From the NCBI RefSeq assembly GCF_040274945.1, contig NZ_JBEMAR010000008.1, forward strand, positions 75,142-139,141: DNA of 64,000 bases, written 5' to 3'. Positions 45,452-53,552 of the stretch are shown here, piece after piece; position 1 is the first letter of the stretch; every line of letters starts with the position of its first letter. A program made the translations under genes and the position numbers. Below the pieces are notes generated by a model. That model had not been told where the DNA came from. It searched no databases and was given only the letters and a program-made list of their open reading frames with translations. This stretch comes from Carnobacterium_B sp040274945. Lineage in GTDB: Bacteria; Bacillota; Bacilli; Lactobacillales; Carnobacteriaceae.

Positions 45452-45546
45452 TTTGGATAGCAGGACTCGAACCTGCACTACATCGTCATGTACGGAGATC
45501 TCCAATGGGGAGAATATCCTGCGTCTTCCAGTTTCGCCATATCCAA
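45452..45546 (-). tRNA. Class II tRNA with enlarged anticodon arm
   Basis: Acceptor TTGGATA/TATCCAA, leucine-like D-arm (TGGCGAAACTGGAAGACGC), long variable arm (TACAT-GACG-ATGTA), normal T-arm, A73. Between D-arm and variable arm the usual 17-base anticodon arm is replaced by ~26 bases with a TCTCC-CCATT-GGAGA hairpin, so the anticodon cannot be assigned with confidence (Leu type by D-arm). Confidence 0.55.
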
Positions 45547-45547
45547 A

Positions 45548-45790
45548 CTTACCTAGGTTGGGTGTAACATTTTCTCTATCTTTTCTAAACAATGGCTCCA
45601 CACCAAGGGAAAAAGGAATTGAACCTTAGCCATGTTATGATAGAAAGGCAACCAGAGGAAATTGACTATACAGTTGCCTTAGCTAGTGCCCCGTCCCAAA
45701 GAGTTTTTCCTCAACTCTGTGAGCACGCCTTACAGTTAATTCTGCTTTTATTCGTTGGTTTTCGACGCCAACTAGGCTTGCCAAACCTTT
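45548..45790 (-). ncRNA. Structured spacer with T-arm-like hairpin
   Basis: Contains AAGG-TTCAATT-CCTT inside AACATGGCT/AGCCATTGTT and TTTCTATC/GATAGAGAAA stems (45575-45645), and an AAGGCAAC/GTTGCCTT hairpin (45646-45681). No gene; tRNA-like fragment without D- or anticodon arm. Confidence 0.4.
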
Positions 45791-45792
45791 AA

Positions 45793-45864
45793 TTCTCAGA
45801 GCTGGGTTCGAACCAACATCGCAACCTTCAAAGGGTCGTGTCCTACCAGTTAGACGATCTGAGA
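45793..45864 (-). tRNA. tRNA-Gln(TTG)
   Basis: Loop CTTTGAA, A73, acceptor TCTCAGA/TCTGAGA. Confidence 0.9.
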
Positions 45865-45895
45865 TAAATTATTATTTCCTTAACTTTCTATAATA

Positions 45896-45924
45896 ATTAT
45901 AACATTTTTAAAAGAAAATTTCAA
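45896..45924 (-). promoter_or_regulatory. Promoter (minus strand) of tRNA-Gln
   Basis: TTGAAA, 17 bases, TATAAT, 30 bases before tRNA-Gln. Confidence 0.75.
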
Positions 45925-45979
45925 GTAAGGAATTACATCCTTGTAAGAAAACCTTACTTGTTAATTAACTTTATAATTT

Positions 45980-46008
45980 ATTATAACACGTTTATAAAAA
46001 TTTGTCAA
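45980..46008 (-). promoter_or_regulatory. Promoter (minus strand)
   Basis: TTGACA, 17 bases, TATAAT; tandem with the promoter at 45896. Confidence 0.8.
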
Positions 46009-46011
46009 GTA

Positions 46012-46524
46012 TTACTTACTTAACTCCTCTTTAACAGCGTCATAAACTAGAACACCATCGCTAATAACCAGAATTACATTATCTGTTTTAACTGGGTTAG
46101 CAATAGCTAATGAGGTACCTTCACCAGCTGAAGCAGAGATTTCAGCAGACAATTCTACAAAAGCATCTACCATTTGATCCCATTCTTCTGTTTGGCCTGT
46201 ACTCAAAACATATTCTACATCTTGAATAAAGGCTTCATCAGTTGGGGTAATAATGAAAGCATTTTGTTCTGCATCATAGACTACAGTCCCTAAATCAGCA
46301 TAACCTTGTTGCAATACTTTCAAAATAGAATTTTTAGCAGCTTCTTCTTTTAAGTCTGGAGCTTGTGATTCGTGCGTTTTCTCTGGCGGATTTAAACTTT
46401 CAACAACCTTATCGCCCGTAACTGCATCTGTATCTTTGGTCTCTTGGGGCGGGACAATCATTGAACATCCTACCAATCCTAAACCAAATAAAAACGTAGC
46501 CCCCATTAACAAAATCTTCTTCAT
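46012..46524 (-). CDS. Lipoprotein
   Basis: 170 residues; signal peptide MKKILLMGATFLFGLGLVGC with lipobox LVGC (Cys20), a Pro/Thr/Glu-rich linker, then a folded external domain. Surface-anchored after processing; superinfection exclusion or another envelope role is possible, not shown. Confidence 0.75.
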   Translation of the reverse strand: MKKILLMGATFLFGLGLVGCSMIVPPQETKDTDAVTGDKVVESLNPPEKTHESQAPDLKEEAAKNSILKVLQQGYADLGTVVYDAEQNAFIITPTDEAFIQDVEYVLSTGQTEEWDQMVDAFVELSAEISASAGEGTSLAIANPVKTDNVILVISDGVLVYDAVKEELSK

Positions 46525-46592
46525 TTTATAACTCCCTTTCTTCCCTTAACTTTATAATTAATTATAACATCTTAAATAAAATTTTTCAAATG

Positions 46593-47141
46593 TTATTTGT
46601 AAAACTCTTCATATTTATTAATCATGAACCAATAAAAAGAAGCAACTGTTGGAGCCGATCGAATAATACCATCTTCAATTTTACTGCGAAATTCTTCTAA
46701 GGTTAGTTCTTTGAGTTCAACGTATTCATCGCTGTCAAAACGAGTTGGCTTTTTGTCGAAAGGACCTTCTGCATAGTAAATAAAAATCTCTTCATCTGTA
46801 AACCCCTCACTAGAGCTAATAACTCCAATTTTCTTTAAATCTTTGCTTGACACAAGCCCCAATTCTTCTTCTAGCTCACGAGCAGCAGCATCTAATGGAA
46901 TTTCATTACTATCAATAAAACCAGCAGCATTGCCCCAGCGATATTGATTAACTCCAGAACGATACTCATATCCAAGAGAGAAGGTAAGAGTTTGTGGATC
47001 AAATACTAAAATAGAAACACAAGGGGCGTGGCGCACAATATGCCTCGTAATTTCCCCTTGATTTTCCAATTCAATTTTTCTTGTAACTACGTCAAATACA
47101 GGATTAAAAACAGCTTGGACTTTTTCTTCTAAAATCTTCAT
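46593..47141 (-). CDS. Nudix hydrolase (ADP-ribose pyrophosphatase type)
   Basis: 182 residues. Complete Nudix box: GFIDSNEIPLDAAARELEEE then LGL, with the GX5EX7REUXEEXGU pattern. An N-terminal beta region of the NudF/ADPRase kind precedes it. Its neighbours (macro domain, PnuC, NadR-like) make ADP-ribose or NAD-derived compounds likely substrates. ATG behind AGGAGGAG. Confidence 0.85.
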   Translation of the reverse strand: MKILEEKVQAVFNPVFDVVTRKIELENQGEITRHIVRHAPCVSILVFDPQTLTFSLGYEYRSGVNQYRWGNAAGFIDSNEIPLDAAARELEEELGLVSSKDLKKIGVISSSEGFTDEEIFIYYAEGPFDKKPTRFDSDEYVELKELTLEEFRSKIEDGIIRSAPTVASFYWFMINKYEEFYK

Positions 47142-47157
47142 AACACGATAACTCCTC

Positions 47158-47607
47158 CTATAATTTATATAAATAAATATCTATATTAAATTCTTCAGCA
47201 GCTTCGGTAATAATTCCAAGAATAATATTCCAGTTTCCACCTGCTAGACCGCAGCCAATACCATATGGTAAGCCAATTTTTACTTCTACGCCATCTTTTT
47301 GAATCTTTTGTAGAGCATTGCGCAAAGCCTTTTGGAAATATTCATATTGGGTACGTGTACCCCGACCATATCCAATTTGTGCATATAAATTTACAATTAA
47401 AACTCCCTTGTCAATAGCAGCACTATACCCACCTAATCTATCTTTACCTAAAGGAACTGGATGATTATAATCTGCTTCAAATGCTTTAGGATATTGGGCT
47501 TTAATTTGACGAGCAATACCAGCTCCCATTTTATTAAAGCAATTACATTGGTGCATAATAACATTACAATCAGATTTTAATAAGTCGCCTTGTACAATTT
47601 TAATCAT
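47158..47607 (-). CDS. Macro-domain ADP-ribose-binding protein
   Basis: 149 residues, a single macro domain: 'IKIVQGDLLKSDCNVIMHQCN', 'GAGIARQIKAQYP', 'GYSAA', 'GLPYGIGCGLAGGNW'. Such domains bind or hydrolyse ADP-ribose monoesters, ADP-ribose-1''-phosphate or acetyl-ADP-ribose. Follows the 62-residue gene directly (operon with Nudix). Confidence 0.88.
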   Translation of the reverse strand: MIKIVQGDLLKSDCNVIMHQCNCFNKMGAGIARQIKAQYPKAFEADYNHPVPLGKDRLGGYSAAIDKGVLIVNLYAQIGYGRGTRTQYEYFQKALRNALQKIQKDGVEVKIGLPYGIGCGLAGGNWNIILGIITEAAEEFNIDIYLYKL

Positions 47608-47796
47608 TTAATCGGTCTCCTTTGTATTATATCCACCTTTTTGTGCTTTATCTAAAATATCTTCGTAGGACATGATTGCATAATCTTCACCTGGGATCAG
47701 CGTTTCTAAAATATCTCGCAATGTATCATGATGATGCGAACTATCCCCATATGCTAATGAATCAGCAATTTTTTCAATTAACTTTTCTTTATCCAA
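47608..47796 (-). CDS. Small acidic protein, unknown
   Basis: 62 residues, TTG start behind AGGAGG; helical. Coupled to the gene at 47778 by overlap. Confidence 0.55.
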   Translation of the reverse strand: MDKEKLIEKIADSLAYGDSSHHHDTLRDILETLIPGEDYAIMSYEDILDKAQKGGYNTKETD

Positions 47797-48194
47797 TATT
47801 CTTCCTCCTTAATAATAGGTTTTTGTTCTATAATAAAGGTATAAGTATACCATTTTGTAGCATATTTTTTTCTAATAACTTCACAAATTTCTTCATTCGA
47901 CATAGTTTTATCTGAAATAAATCTAATTTTTTGAGTAAAACAAGGTTCCTCGGTATCACTATCAGTATCACCTTGTCGAAAACCTACTAGATTCTCAAAA
48001 GCATCTATTAGTTGATAGCTAAAAAGTTTCTTTTCTGTATTTAGTTCAACTAAAATGGGTAGATTTCTTCTAGCTATCTTACCTACTGCAGGATTAAGAG
48101 GAATCATTTCTTCACGAAGATAACCCTGTTTCATTAAATCAATATAAAAAGAATTAAACTCTTCTGTTTCTTTAATAATATATCTTTTAATCAT
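47778..48194 (-). CDS. Protein of unknown function
   Basis: 138 residues, alpha/beta, ATG behind AAGGAGGAG. First gene of the macro/Nudix operon. Confidence 0.65.
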   Translation of the reverse strand: MIKRYIIKETEEFNSFYIDLMKQGYLREEMIPLNPAVGKIARRNLPILVELNTEKKLFSYQLIDAFENLVGFRQGDTDSDTEEPCFTQKIRFISDKTMSNEEICEVIRKKYATKWYTYTFIIEQKPIIKEEEYWIKKS

Positions 48195-48248
48195 ACTAAC
48201 TCCTCCTTATTTAAGCTTATAAATAATTATAACACTTTAAAACAAAAA

Positions 48249-48272
48249 AAGCAACTGAAATTAATCAGTTGC
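48249..48272 (-). terminator. Terminator after pnuC
   Basis: GCAACTGA/TCAGTTGC with T-run on the minus strand. Confidence 0.85.
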
Positions 48273-48279
48273 CTTTGAC

Positions 48280-49002
48280 TTATTTATCTTTTTTAGATAG
48301 CTTGCTCCATTGGTAATATCCAGCTACAGCATTTAATTGGTAAATTACATCACGAATCATAAACCAGTAATTTCCAGATGTTAAGTTTAGACCAAAATTC
48401 ACAAAGTTAGAACTAGCCCATCCTAACCAGCTAGAAGCTTTACCCATAATCATTAAGAATTGTGAGGTAATACTAATTGCAAATGTCAGAATATTCCCCC
48501 AATAAACCCAAGGACCCATTGCAGCCAATGAAAATCCTAGGTAAGGTCCAGCGAAAACTAATACTAGCATTCCGACAATGAAGAAAATAACCGTAAAAAT
48601 TAATTGCTCTTTGTTAGTTTTAGTTACTTCAACTTTACCATCACCTGACTGATATTTAGGGTTGTTCCAACGTAATAATCCTACAACGTGCATTAAACCA
48701 AAGTAGAATCCTGAAACTACCATACCCCAAGTACCAAAATAAGCAAAAGTAGCCATTTCACCAAGGTTTGATAGAATACCTAGCCAGTTACCTAATTTAC
48801 CTTCTCGATCTGCCAATGTAATAACACATGGGACTCCCAAACAGTAAGCAGTTACAAAGAATACTACTTCCGACCAAACTGCAAAGTTAGTAATTGCAAT
48901 CCCAAAAGCAAGACCAATGAGAATGAGGGCGATATTGAAATACTTTCGATACTTACCATCACTCATGAATAAATTTCCCCAAAAACTATACGTATTTTCC
49001 AT
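48280..49002 (-). CDS. pnuC: PnuC-type nicotinamide riboside transporter
   Basis: 240 residues from ATG 49002 behind AAAGGAAG. Seven hydrophobic helices and the PnuC signatures 'WGNLFMSDGKYRKY', 'YFGLMHVVGLLRW(NN)P' and 'NYWFMIRDVIYQLNAVAGYYQW' (substrate-site Asn/Trp/Gln residues). PnuC lets NR diffuse in, trapped by the NR kinase part of the NadR-like enzyme encoded just upstream. Same operon. Confidence 0.9.
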   Translation of the reverse strand: MENTYSFWGNLFMSDGKYRKYFNIALILIGLAFGIAITNFAVWSEVVFFVTAYCLGVPCVITLADREGKLGNWLGILSNLGEMATFAYFGTWGMVVSGFYFGLMHVVGLLRWNNPKYQSGDGKVEVTKTNKEQLIFTVIFFIVGMLVLVFAGPYLGFSLAAMGPWVYWGNILTFAISITSQFLMIMGKASSWLGWASSNFVNFGLNLTSGNYWFMIRDVIYQLNAVAGYYQWSKLSKKDK

Positions 49003-49019
49003 ACTAATAAACTTCCTTT

Positions 49020-49286
49020 CTATTTGACAGGTTTCCATTCTTTAACTACAATTTCTTTTTGCTCAACTTCTATTGCGGTTTGAGACCAAAATTCATTTTC
49101 CTGCATTTCTGTGGCGGCCTCACTCCAGTGAATCATATAATTTTTATTGTCTTCGGACTGTATAATACCACTCTTGTGGACGTGCCATCGTCCAGTCCCA
49201 TCAATAAACTCATCAATTAAGAAATATTTTTCGCTATCTTCATAAACTATATCTTTTACTTCTTCTTCAGTTAGTCTAATACTCAT
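49020..49286 (-). CDS. Small protein, unknown
   Basis: 88 residues, acidic; lies between nadR-like and pnuC genes, overlapping the ribosome site of pnuC. Function unknown. Confidence 0.6.
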   Translation of the reverse strand: MSIRLTEEEVKDIVYEDSEKYFLIDEFIDGTGRWHVHKSGIIQSEDNKNYMIHWSEAATEMQENEFWSQTAIEVEQKEIVVKEWKPVK

Positions 49287-49296
49287 ATTGATCCTC

Positions 49297-50424
49297 CTAT
49301 TTCCATTCCCAGTTACTTTCCATTTCGTTTACTTTCTTTTGGAGTTCTTCGACTGTAACTTTATTTTCTAAGAACTCTTTAACTACCATTTTACAAACTT
49401 CATAACGAACTTCATAATCACTGGCAGAAATTTCAACAAAAGGAATATTGTTCACGATATATAAAGATTTAAGCAAAGTTTGGAATTTTTGGCGTTCAGT
49501 TTCTTCGCCAATCATTCTCATGCCATCGTCGACCCATTCTACATTGTTATTTAAAAGAATTGTTAGGTCAAACCGGACATTTTCAATTTTGTCTTGAACA
49601 GAAGGATGTTGGCGACCCTCATATGTCATACAAAATGCTTGAGTAGCCACAAAGTCTGTATCTGAAAACAACACTTTATTGGCATTGGTTGCAGCAAACT
49701 TTAAATCTTGATAATGTCCAGAAACAATATCAGCGTAATGTTTGTATTGTAAAGCACTTTCATCGCCACCTAGTTCAGTTTCTGTAATTGTACGACCATA
49801 CTCCCATACGGATGTAGTTGCATATAACTGAGATAGTCGATCTGTCATGATTGTTTTACCACTGGATTCCCCACCAGCAATAACAATTTTAGGCACTAAT
49901 AGCTCACGGCTTGCACGAGGAATAAAGTCCCAGTATTTGTAAGGGTCATTTCGTACTTTAGTCGCTGAAATATTAACTTCAGAACGGTCTTGATCTAGTA
50001 AAACTACATCTGAACCGAAGTATTTTTTATACCCTTCCACGTCAGAGTCTTCGTTAATAAAGAATACCGCTTTATCAAAGCTAAAATCTTTCGGAACCTT
50101 CCGATGATTTGCAATAGATTCTTTTACTAAATCAGACCAAGGTTGCCAACCATTTGGATAAGATGGTACATCACTTTCATCAACTAAAATAGGAATAATT
50201 AAATCTCGTTGATTTTGGAAAGTTTTTTGAACAATAGCAAGCTTATCTTTCCCCGTAAGAGGTCGTTTTAAATTTGAGTCCAAATACAATGCCTGATCTC
50301 TTGCTTCATGATGAGAAACAATCACAATAACTTTCTTACAGAGTGTAGACGCACGTTGAATCAAATTAACATGACCAATATGCAATGGATAAAACTTACC
50401 TACAACAATACCATATTCTTTCAT
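49297..50424 (-). CDS. nadR: NadR-like NMN adenylyltransferase / NR kinase
   Basis: 375 residues, two enzymatic domains: N-terminal NMNAT (GKFYPLHIGH 9-18, NISATKVR ~150) and C-terminal P-loop kinase (AGGESSGKT ~181, FSDTDFVAT). It would phosphorylate nicotinamide riboside to NMN and adenylate it to NAD. There is no N-terminal HTH repressor domain as in enterobacterial NadR. Together with PnuC it makes a complete NR-to-NAD route. Confidence 0.92.
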   Translation of the reverse strand: MKEYGIVVGKFYPLHIGHVNLIQRASTLCKKVIVIVSHHEARDQALYLDSNLKRPLTGKDKLAIVQKTFQNQRDLIIPILVDESDVPSYPNGWQPWSDLVKESIANHRKVPKDFSFDKAVFFINEDSDVEGYKKYFGSDVVLLDQDRSEVNISATKVRNDPYKYWDFIPRASRELLVPKIVIAGGESSGKTIMTDRLSQLYATTSVWEYGRTITETELGGDESALQYKHYADIVSGHYQDLKFAATNANKVLFSDTDFVATQAFCMTYEGRQHPSVQDKIENVRFDLTILLNNNVEWVDDGMRMIGEETERQKFQTLLKSLYIVNNIPFVEISASDYEVRYEVCKMVVKEFLENKVTVEELQKKVNEMESNWEWK

Positions 50425-50447
50425 ATAATCAAACTCTCCCTTTTAAT

Positions 50448-50729
50448 TTAATAGATATATAAATACCACGATGGGTCTTGTCTTACTCCACCGCAAATTT
50501 CGATATCCTTTTGAACTCTAAAACCCTTATCTCTTAAATAAGAGGCAAAAGCTTCTTGTCTTTCATCATAATAGAATAAACCTTTTACATTAGGTGCAGG
50601 AATATGAACTTTTTCCGATCCTTTTTTAGCTTCTTCTAATAAAACTTTTTCAAATTTTACCATTTCTCCAGAAAAAACAGAATCTCTCTCTTGTTTCCCA
50701 ACACTGGATAATTCTTCTGGTGTTAACAT
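50448..50729 (-). CDS. Small protein, unknown
   Basis: 93 residues, helical start, C-terminus rich in Tyr; ATG behind AAAGGAGG. No family recognised. Confidence 0.6.
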   Translation of the reverse strand: MLTPEELSSVGKQERDSVFSGEMVKFEKVLLEEAKKGSEKVHIPAPNVKGLFYYDERQEAFASYLRDKGFRVQKDIEICGGVRQDPSWYLYIY

Positions 50730-50794
50730 AAGGCTCCTCCTTTTTATTACTCAACTTTATAATTAATTATATCATTATAAACAAAAAATTTCAA

Positions 50795-51196
50795 CTATAA
50801 AAGTTGAAATTTCTTCGTAAATGACACTAAATTTGACTTAGGTTGAGGTAAGAAACCTACTACTGTTAGAGAACCCGCTGGAATCTCTGTAAGTCCATTA
50901 TCTCTAATGAAAAAAGCTCCCATTTCAATAGCCTTTCGTAAATCTTTTTCTTTTGCTCTTAGTATAACTTTTGTTTGAGCACGATCTAGCAAAAACCATT
51001 CTTCGTACCATTCTAATCGCTGAACCCATTCTTCTGGAGCAGGAGGTAATTTAGAGCTATGATGATGGTCTGCATAAAATTTTACTTCGTTATCAATCAA
51101 AGTCTGAACATGTGCTACTTGACCAGCAATCTTTCCAACGCCCATATTTAGCTCTTTATTAACTAAAATGTACTCGATAATCTTATCTTCATTCAA
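50795..51196 (-). CDS. pth2: Peptidyl-tRNA hydrolase 2 (archaeal/eukaryotic type)
   Basis: 133 residues from TTG 51196, 9 bases behind AGGAGG and overlapping the stop of the phosphoesterase gene. PTH2 signatures 'EYILVNKELNMGVGKIAGQV', 'RAKEKDLRKAIEMG' and 'DNGLTEIPAGSLTVVGFLP'. It frees tRNA from stalled peptidyl-tRNA. Bacteria normally use the unrelated Pth, so this is a phage-specific choice; it fits the tRNA and ribosome-rescue genes nearby. Confidence 0.88.
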   Translation of the reverse strand: MNEDKIIEYILVNKELNMGVGKIAGQVAHVQTLIDNEVKFYADHHHSSKLPPAPEEWVQRLEWYEEWFLLDRAQTKVILRAKEKDLRKAIEMGAFFIRDNGLTEIPAGSLTVVGFLPQPKSNLVSFTKKFQLL

Positions 51197-51789
51197 TCTT
51201 TTAGTCCTCCTATATTTTTCTCTGCCCAGGACGTCCACTTTTCTTCCACCTTATTAAAAGCATCTTCAATTAGAACGGGGGTTCCGAAGGGAAGATTTGG
51301 AAAAGAGGGCGAGTCAATTCCAACATTCAGACAGTTCGCTTCTCTTGGGTCTTGTTCATGGATATGTCCACAAAGATTGCGAAGATTTCTACGATCCTGT
51401 CCCAGCCCAAGAGGGTAATGAGTGATGTAATAGACTTTTTTGTTTGCTTTCTTAATTAGGCCCACTTCGTGAAGCTCATATTTTCCTTCTTCATTGTGAT
51501 TCTTAATATACTTGAAAAACTTACTTGAGTCATGGTTGCCCTTGACAAGAATTACCTTATGAGCATTGATTCGTTCAAGTTGTTCAAATAGAACCTTGGG
51601 TTTACCAAAGCCAAAGTCGCCACAATGAATAAGTGTATCTTCTTTTTTAACAGTGGAGTTGATTGCATGAATAATTGTTTCATTCATTTCTTCCACATCG
51701 CCAAAATGAAGACGTGTTTTAATAAAACCATCTACACCCATTGCATTATGGTGGAATAAATGGAGATCACTTGTGATATATGTTTTCAT
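51193..51789 (-). CDS. Calcineurin-like metallophosphoesterase
   Basis: 198 residues. Motifs SDLHLFHHN (metal-binding Asp/His), HCGDFGFG, VKGNHDS, THYPL and CGHIHE: full two-metal phosphoesterase site, the small phage/bacterial MPE type. Substrate unknown (2',3'-cyclic phosphates, nucleotides). Translationally coupled to pth2. Confidence 0.88.
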   Translation of the reverse strand: MKTYITSDLHLFHHNAMGVDGFIKTRLHFGDVEEMNETIIHAINSTVKKEDTLIHCGDFGFGKPKVLFEQLERINAHKVILVKGNHDSSKFFKYIKNHNEEGKYELHEVGLIKKANKKVYYITHYPLGLGQDRRNLRNLCGHIHEQDPREANCLNVGIDSPSFPNLPFGTPVLIEDAFNKVEEKWTSWAEKNIGGLKD

Positions 51790-51806
51790 ACAATCACTTC
51801 CTTTCT

Positions 51807-51965
51807 TTAAATATATTCAATGCTTGTAAGAATTTCAATTACGCTAATTGCGCTATGAAAATTTTCAGATTCTAAAAACTGATATGCGTCTTGTAAAATA
51901 GTATTTAATACTTTTTCTGAACGATCGCCAGCATTAAATTTATCAATAGCTTCTTGAATATCCAT
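51807..51965 (-). CDS. Small helical protein
   Basis: 52 residues, ATG behind AAAGGAG; helical and acidic. First gene of the unit leading to the phosphoesterase; tRNA-Ser lies just upstream. Confidence 0.6.
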   Translation of the reverse strand: MDIQEAIDKFNAGDRSEKVLNTILQDAYQFLESENFHSAISVIEILTSIEYI

Positions 51966-51992
51966 ATTTTTCTCCTTTGTTGATTTATTTTA

Positions 51993-52078
51993 AGGATAGC
52001 AGGGGAATCGAACCCCTAGATGCCGAAACACCACCAGTTTAGCAAACTGACTAGACCTACCAATAGTCAAGGCTATCC
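51993..52078 (-). tRNA. tRNA-Ser(GCT)
   Basis: Class II, perfect acceptor GGATAGC/GCTATCC, loop TTGCTAA, U73 like the other serine tRNAs here. Separate from the main array. Confidence 0.88.
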
Positions 52079-52081
52079 GTG

Positions 52082-52240
52082 TTATAAGGATTGTCCCCAA
52101 TCCTTTTTATTGTGTTTAGGTTTCCGTTTGTAAGAACCTTTACCCTTTTTAGCTTTGATGACACCAGTACCACGACTAACTTTTGTATTGAAGTCGTGGA
52201 TGTCATCAATCTTTGATTTATAAGTAGGTTTAAATTTCAT
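52082..52240 (-). CDS. ArfA-like ribosome-rescue peptide
   Basis: 52 residues. The central 'KKGKGSYKRKPKHNKKDW' reproduces the KGKGSYxRKxKH..W core of ArfA, the alternative rescue factor that recruits a release factor to ribosomes stalled on mRNAs without stop codon. The N-terminal part is shorter than in E. coli ArfA. It starts at the end of the NADAR gene (overlap) and lies beside pth2 and tRNA-Ser. Confidence 0.65.
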   Translation of the reverse strand: MKFKPTYKSKIDDIHDFNTKVSRGTGVIKAKKGKGSYKRKPKHNKKDWGQSL

Positions 52241-52712
52241 CGAAGTTTACTCCTAACTTTTGTTTATTTCTGATTTCTAAAAGACACTTACCTAAAAGAT
52301 TTTGTCCCCAATTTTCTTTATTTCGAAGTGCGTTTTCCGCATCAAAGCCAATTCCCCAAATTCTATCCCATGGACTAGCTTCAACTAGAATTTGCCCTCT
52401 AGTTTTCTTTAGGAAATCTCGGTACACAGGAACAGAAAATTTAGCTTCTAAAGCAAGCATCATTTTTTCCACTTTAACCTTATCCCATTCTTCATCAGAA
52501 AAGCCCTTCACTTTTCTTCCTAAAGCTTTTGCCTTATTAGGGCGAATTGCTTCACGAATCTTTTCATAAGACTCCATATCTCCAAAATGAAGTGCTTTTT
52601 CAGCCATGAAAATATGTTCTGAAGTTCGCCAAAGTTCTCCCTTGTAAGGAATTAATTCTAATTCAGCGAAGTTAGAAAGAGGACCTCCCCAAAACAAGTA
52701 ATATTGATTCAT
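52230..52712 (-). CDS. NADAR (YbiA-like) N-glycosidase-fold protein
   Basis: 160 residues. 'GPLSNFAELELIPYKGELWRTSEH' and 'AEKALHFGD', 'W(D)...M..AL.AKF', 'SPWDRIWGIG' are the NADAR/DUF1768 signatures. Members hydrolyse riboflavin intermediates or ADP-ribosyl-guanine, and in phages and defence loci are tied to NAD/ADP-ribose chemistry. With Nudix, macro and NadR-PnuC genes nearby, removal of ADP-ribose marks is a good guess. Confidence 0.88.
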   Translation of the reverse strand: MNQYYLFWGGPLSNFAELELIPYKGELWRTSEHIFMAEKALHFGDMESYEKIREAIRPNKAKALGRKVKGFSDEEWDKVKVEKMMLALEAKFSVPVYRDFLKKTRGQILVEASPWDRIWGIGFDAENALRNKENWGQNLLGKCLLEIRNKQKLGVNFDEI

Positions 52713-52737
52713 TTAATTACCTCCAAAAAATCAGAGC

Positions 52738-52962
52738 CTATTTAAAGGCTCCGATATATTTAATTGCTCCCAAGCTAGCAGCTTTATCTTTAATATCTGC
52801 TACTGCTTCAAACTTATCCCGAAACGGCGAAGTTACAATAACATCAACATTTGTCTTAACTTCTGTTTTTTCAACAGACCAGCGACCTTTTTTGTCCTGT
52901 ACCCGTTTGTTTTCAAAAGACTTGCGAGTTGTTGATACGATTGCATAAAAATAATTTTTCAT
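52738..52962 (-). CDS. Small basic protein, unknown
   Basis: 74 residues, beta-rich with Lys; ATG behind AGAGGAAG; own promoter-like TATAAT upstream. Confidence 0.6.
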   Translation of the reverse strand: MKNYFYAIVSTTRKSFENKRVQDKKGRWSVEKTEVKTNVDVIVTSPFRDKFEAVADIKDKAASLGAIKYIGAFK

Positions 52963-53020
52963 AAAATCTTCCTCTCTTTTACTATAATAATATTATATCA
53001 TCTTTAAAGAAAATTTTCAA

Positions 53021-53542
53021 CTATTTTCTTGTCATATCTAGGAATAATACATCCTCTTCTGGATAATCAGAGAAATAAATATCCCATCTATTCCAGTTAA
53101 TTTTAGGGAAAAACTTATCAGCTTCCTCAGATCTATCGAAAATAGTCAAATATAATTTATCTAAATAAGGGTAAAATCTATCATATATATTAGCTCCTCC
53201 CATGATAATAAATTCTTCTTCACTATCACGATAAGCCCTAATATTCTCAATAAAATGTAATGGAGTAGCCCAAGTAAGTTTTTCTATATCATCTACTTGA
53301 ATTAAAGCATTGTAGAAAATATCAGGAATATCATCTGGGCCTTCCGCATCAAACAGGACAACATTTCTGCGCTCAGGTAGAAAGGGCTTCTTCAATGAAA
53401 GCCAGGTTTTATATCCCATAATAACTGTTTTGCCTTTTGTTTTTTCTACAAAGCGTTTCATATCTAATTTATGTGAATAAAGCAAATCATTATCCTTGCC
53501 TATTCCATTGTTGTTATCAATAGCTACAATAGCACTTAACAT
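53021..53542 (-). CDS. folA: Dihydrofolate reductase
   Basis: 173 residues from ATG 53542 behind GAGGTGG. 'LSAIVAIDNNNGIGKDNDLL', 'KGKTVIMGYKTWLS', 'ERRNVVL', 'EEFIIMGGANIYDRFYPY' and 'KLYLTIF' cover the folate and NADPH sites. It regenerates tetrahydrofolate used by the thymidylate synthase encoded just upstream. Confidence 0.93.
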   Translation of the reverse strand: MLSAIVAIDNNNGIGKDNDLLYSHKLDMKRFVEKTKGKTVIMGYKTWLSLKKPFLPERRNVVLFDAEGPDDIPDIFYNALIQVDDIEKLTWATPLHFIENIRAYRDSEEEFIIMGGANIYDRFYPYLDKLYLTIFDRSEEADKFFPKINWNRWDIYFSDYPEEDVLFLDMTRK

Positions 53543-53552
53543 AGAACCACCT

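Noticed and set aside
45410..45601. 63-codon minus-strand frame
   Set aside because: Runs through two tRNA genes.
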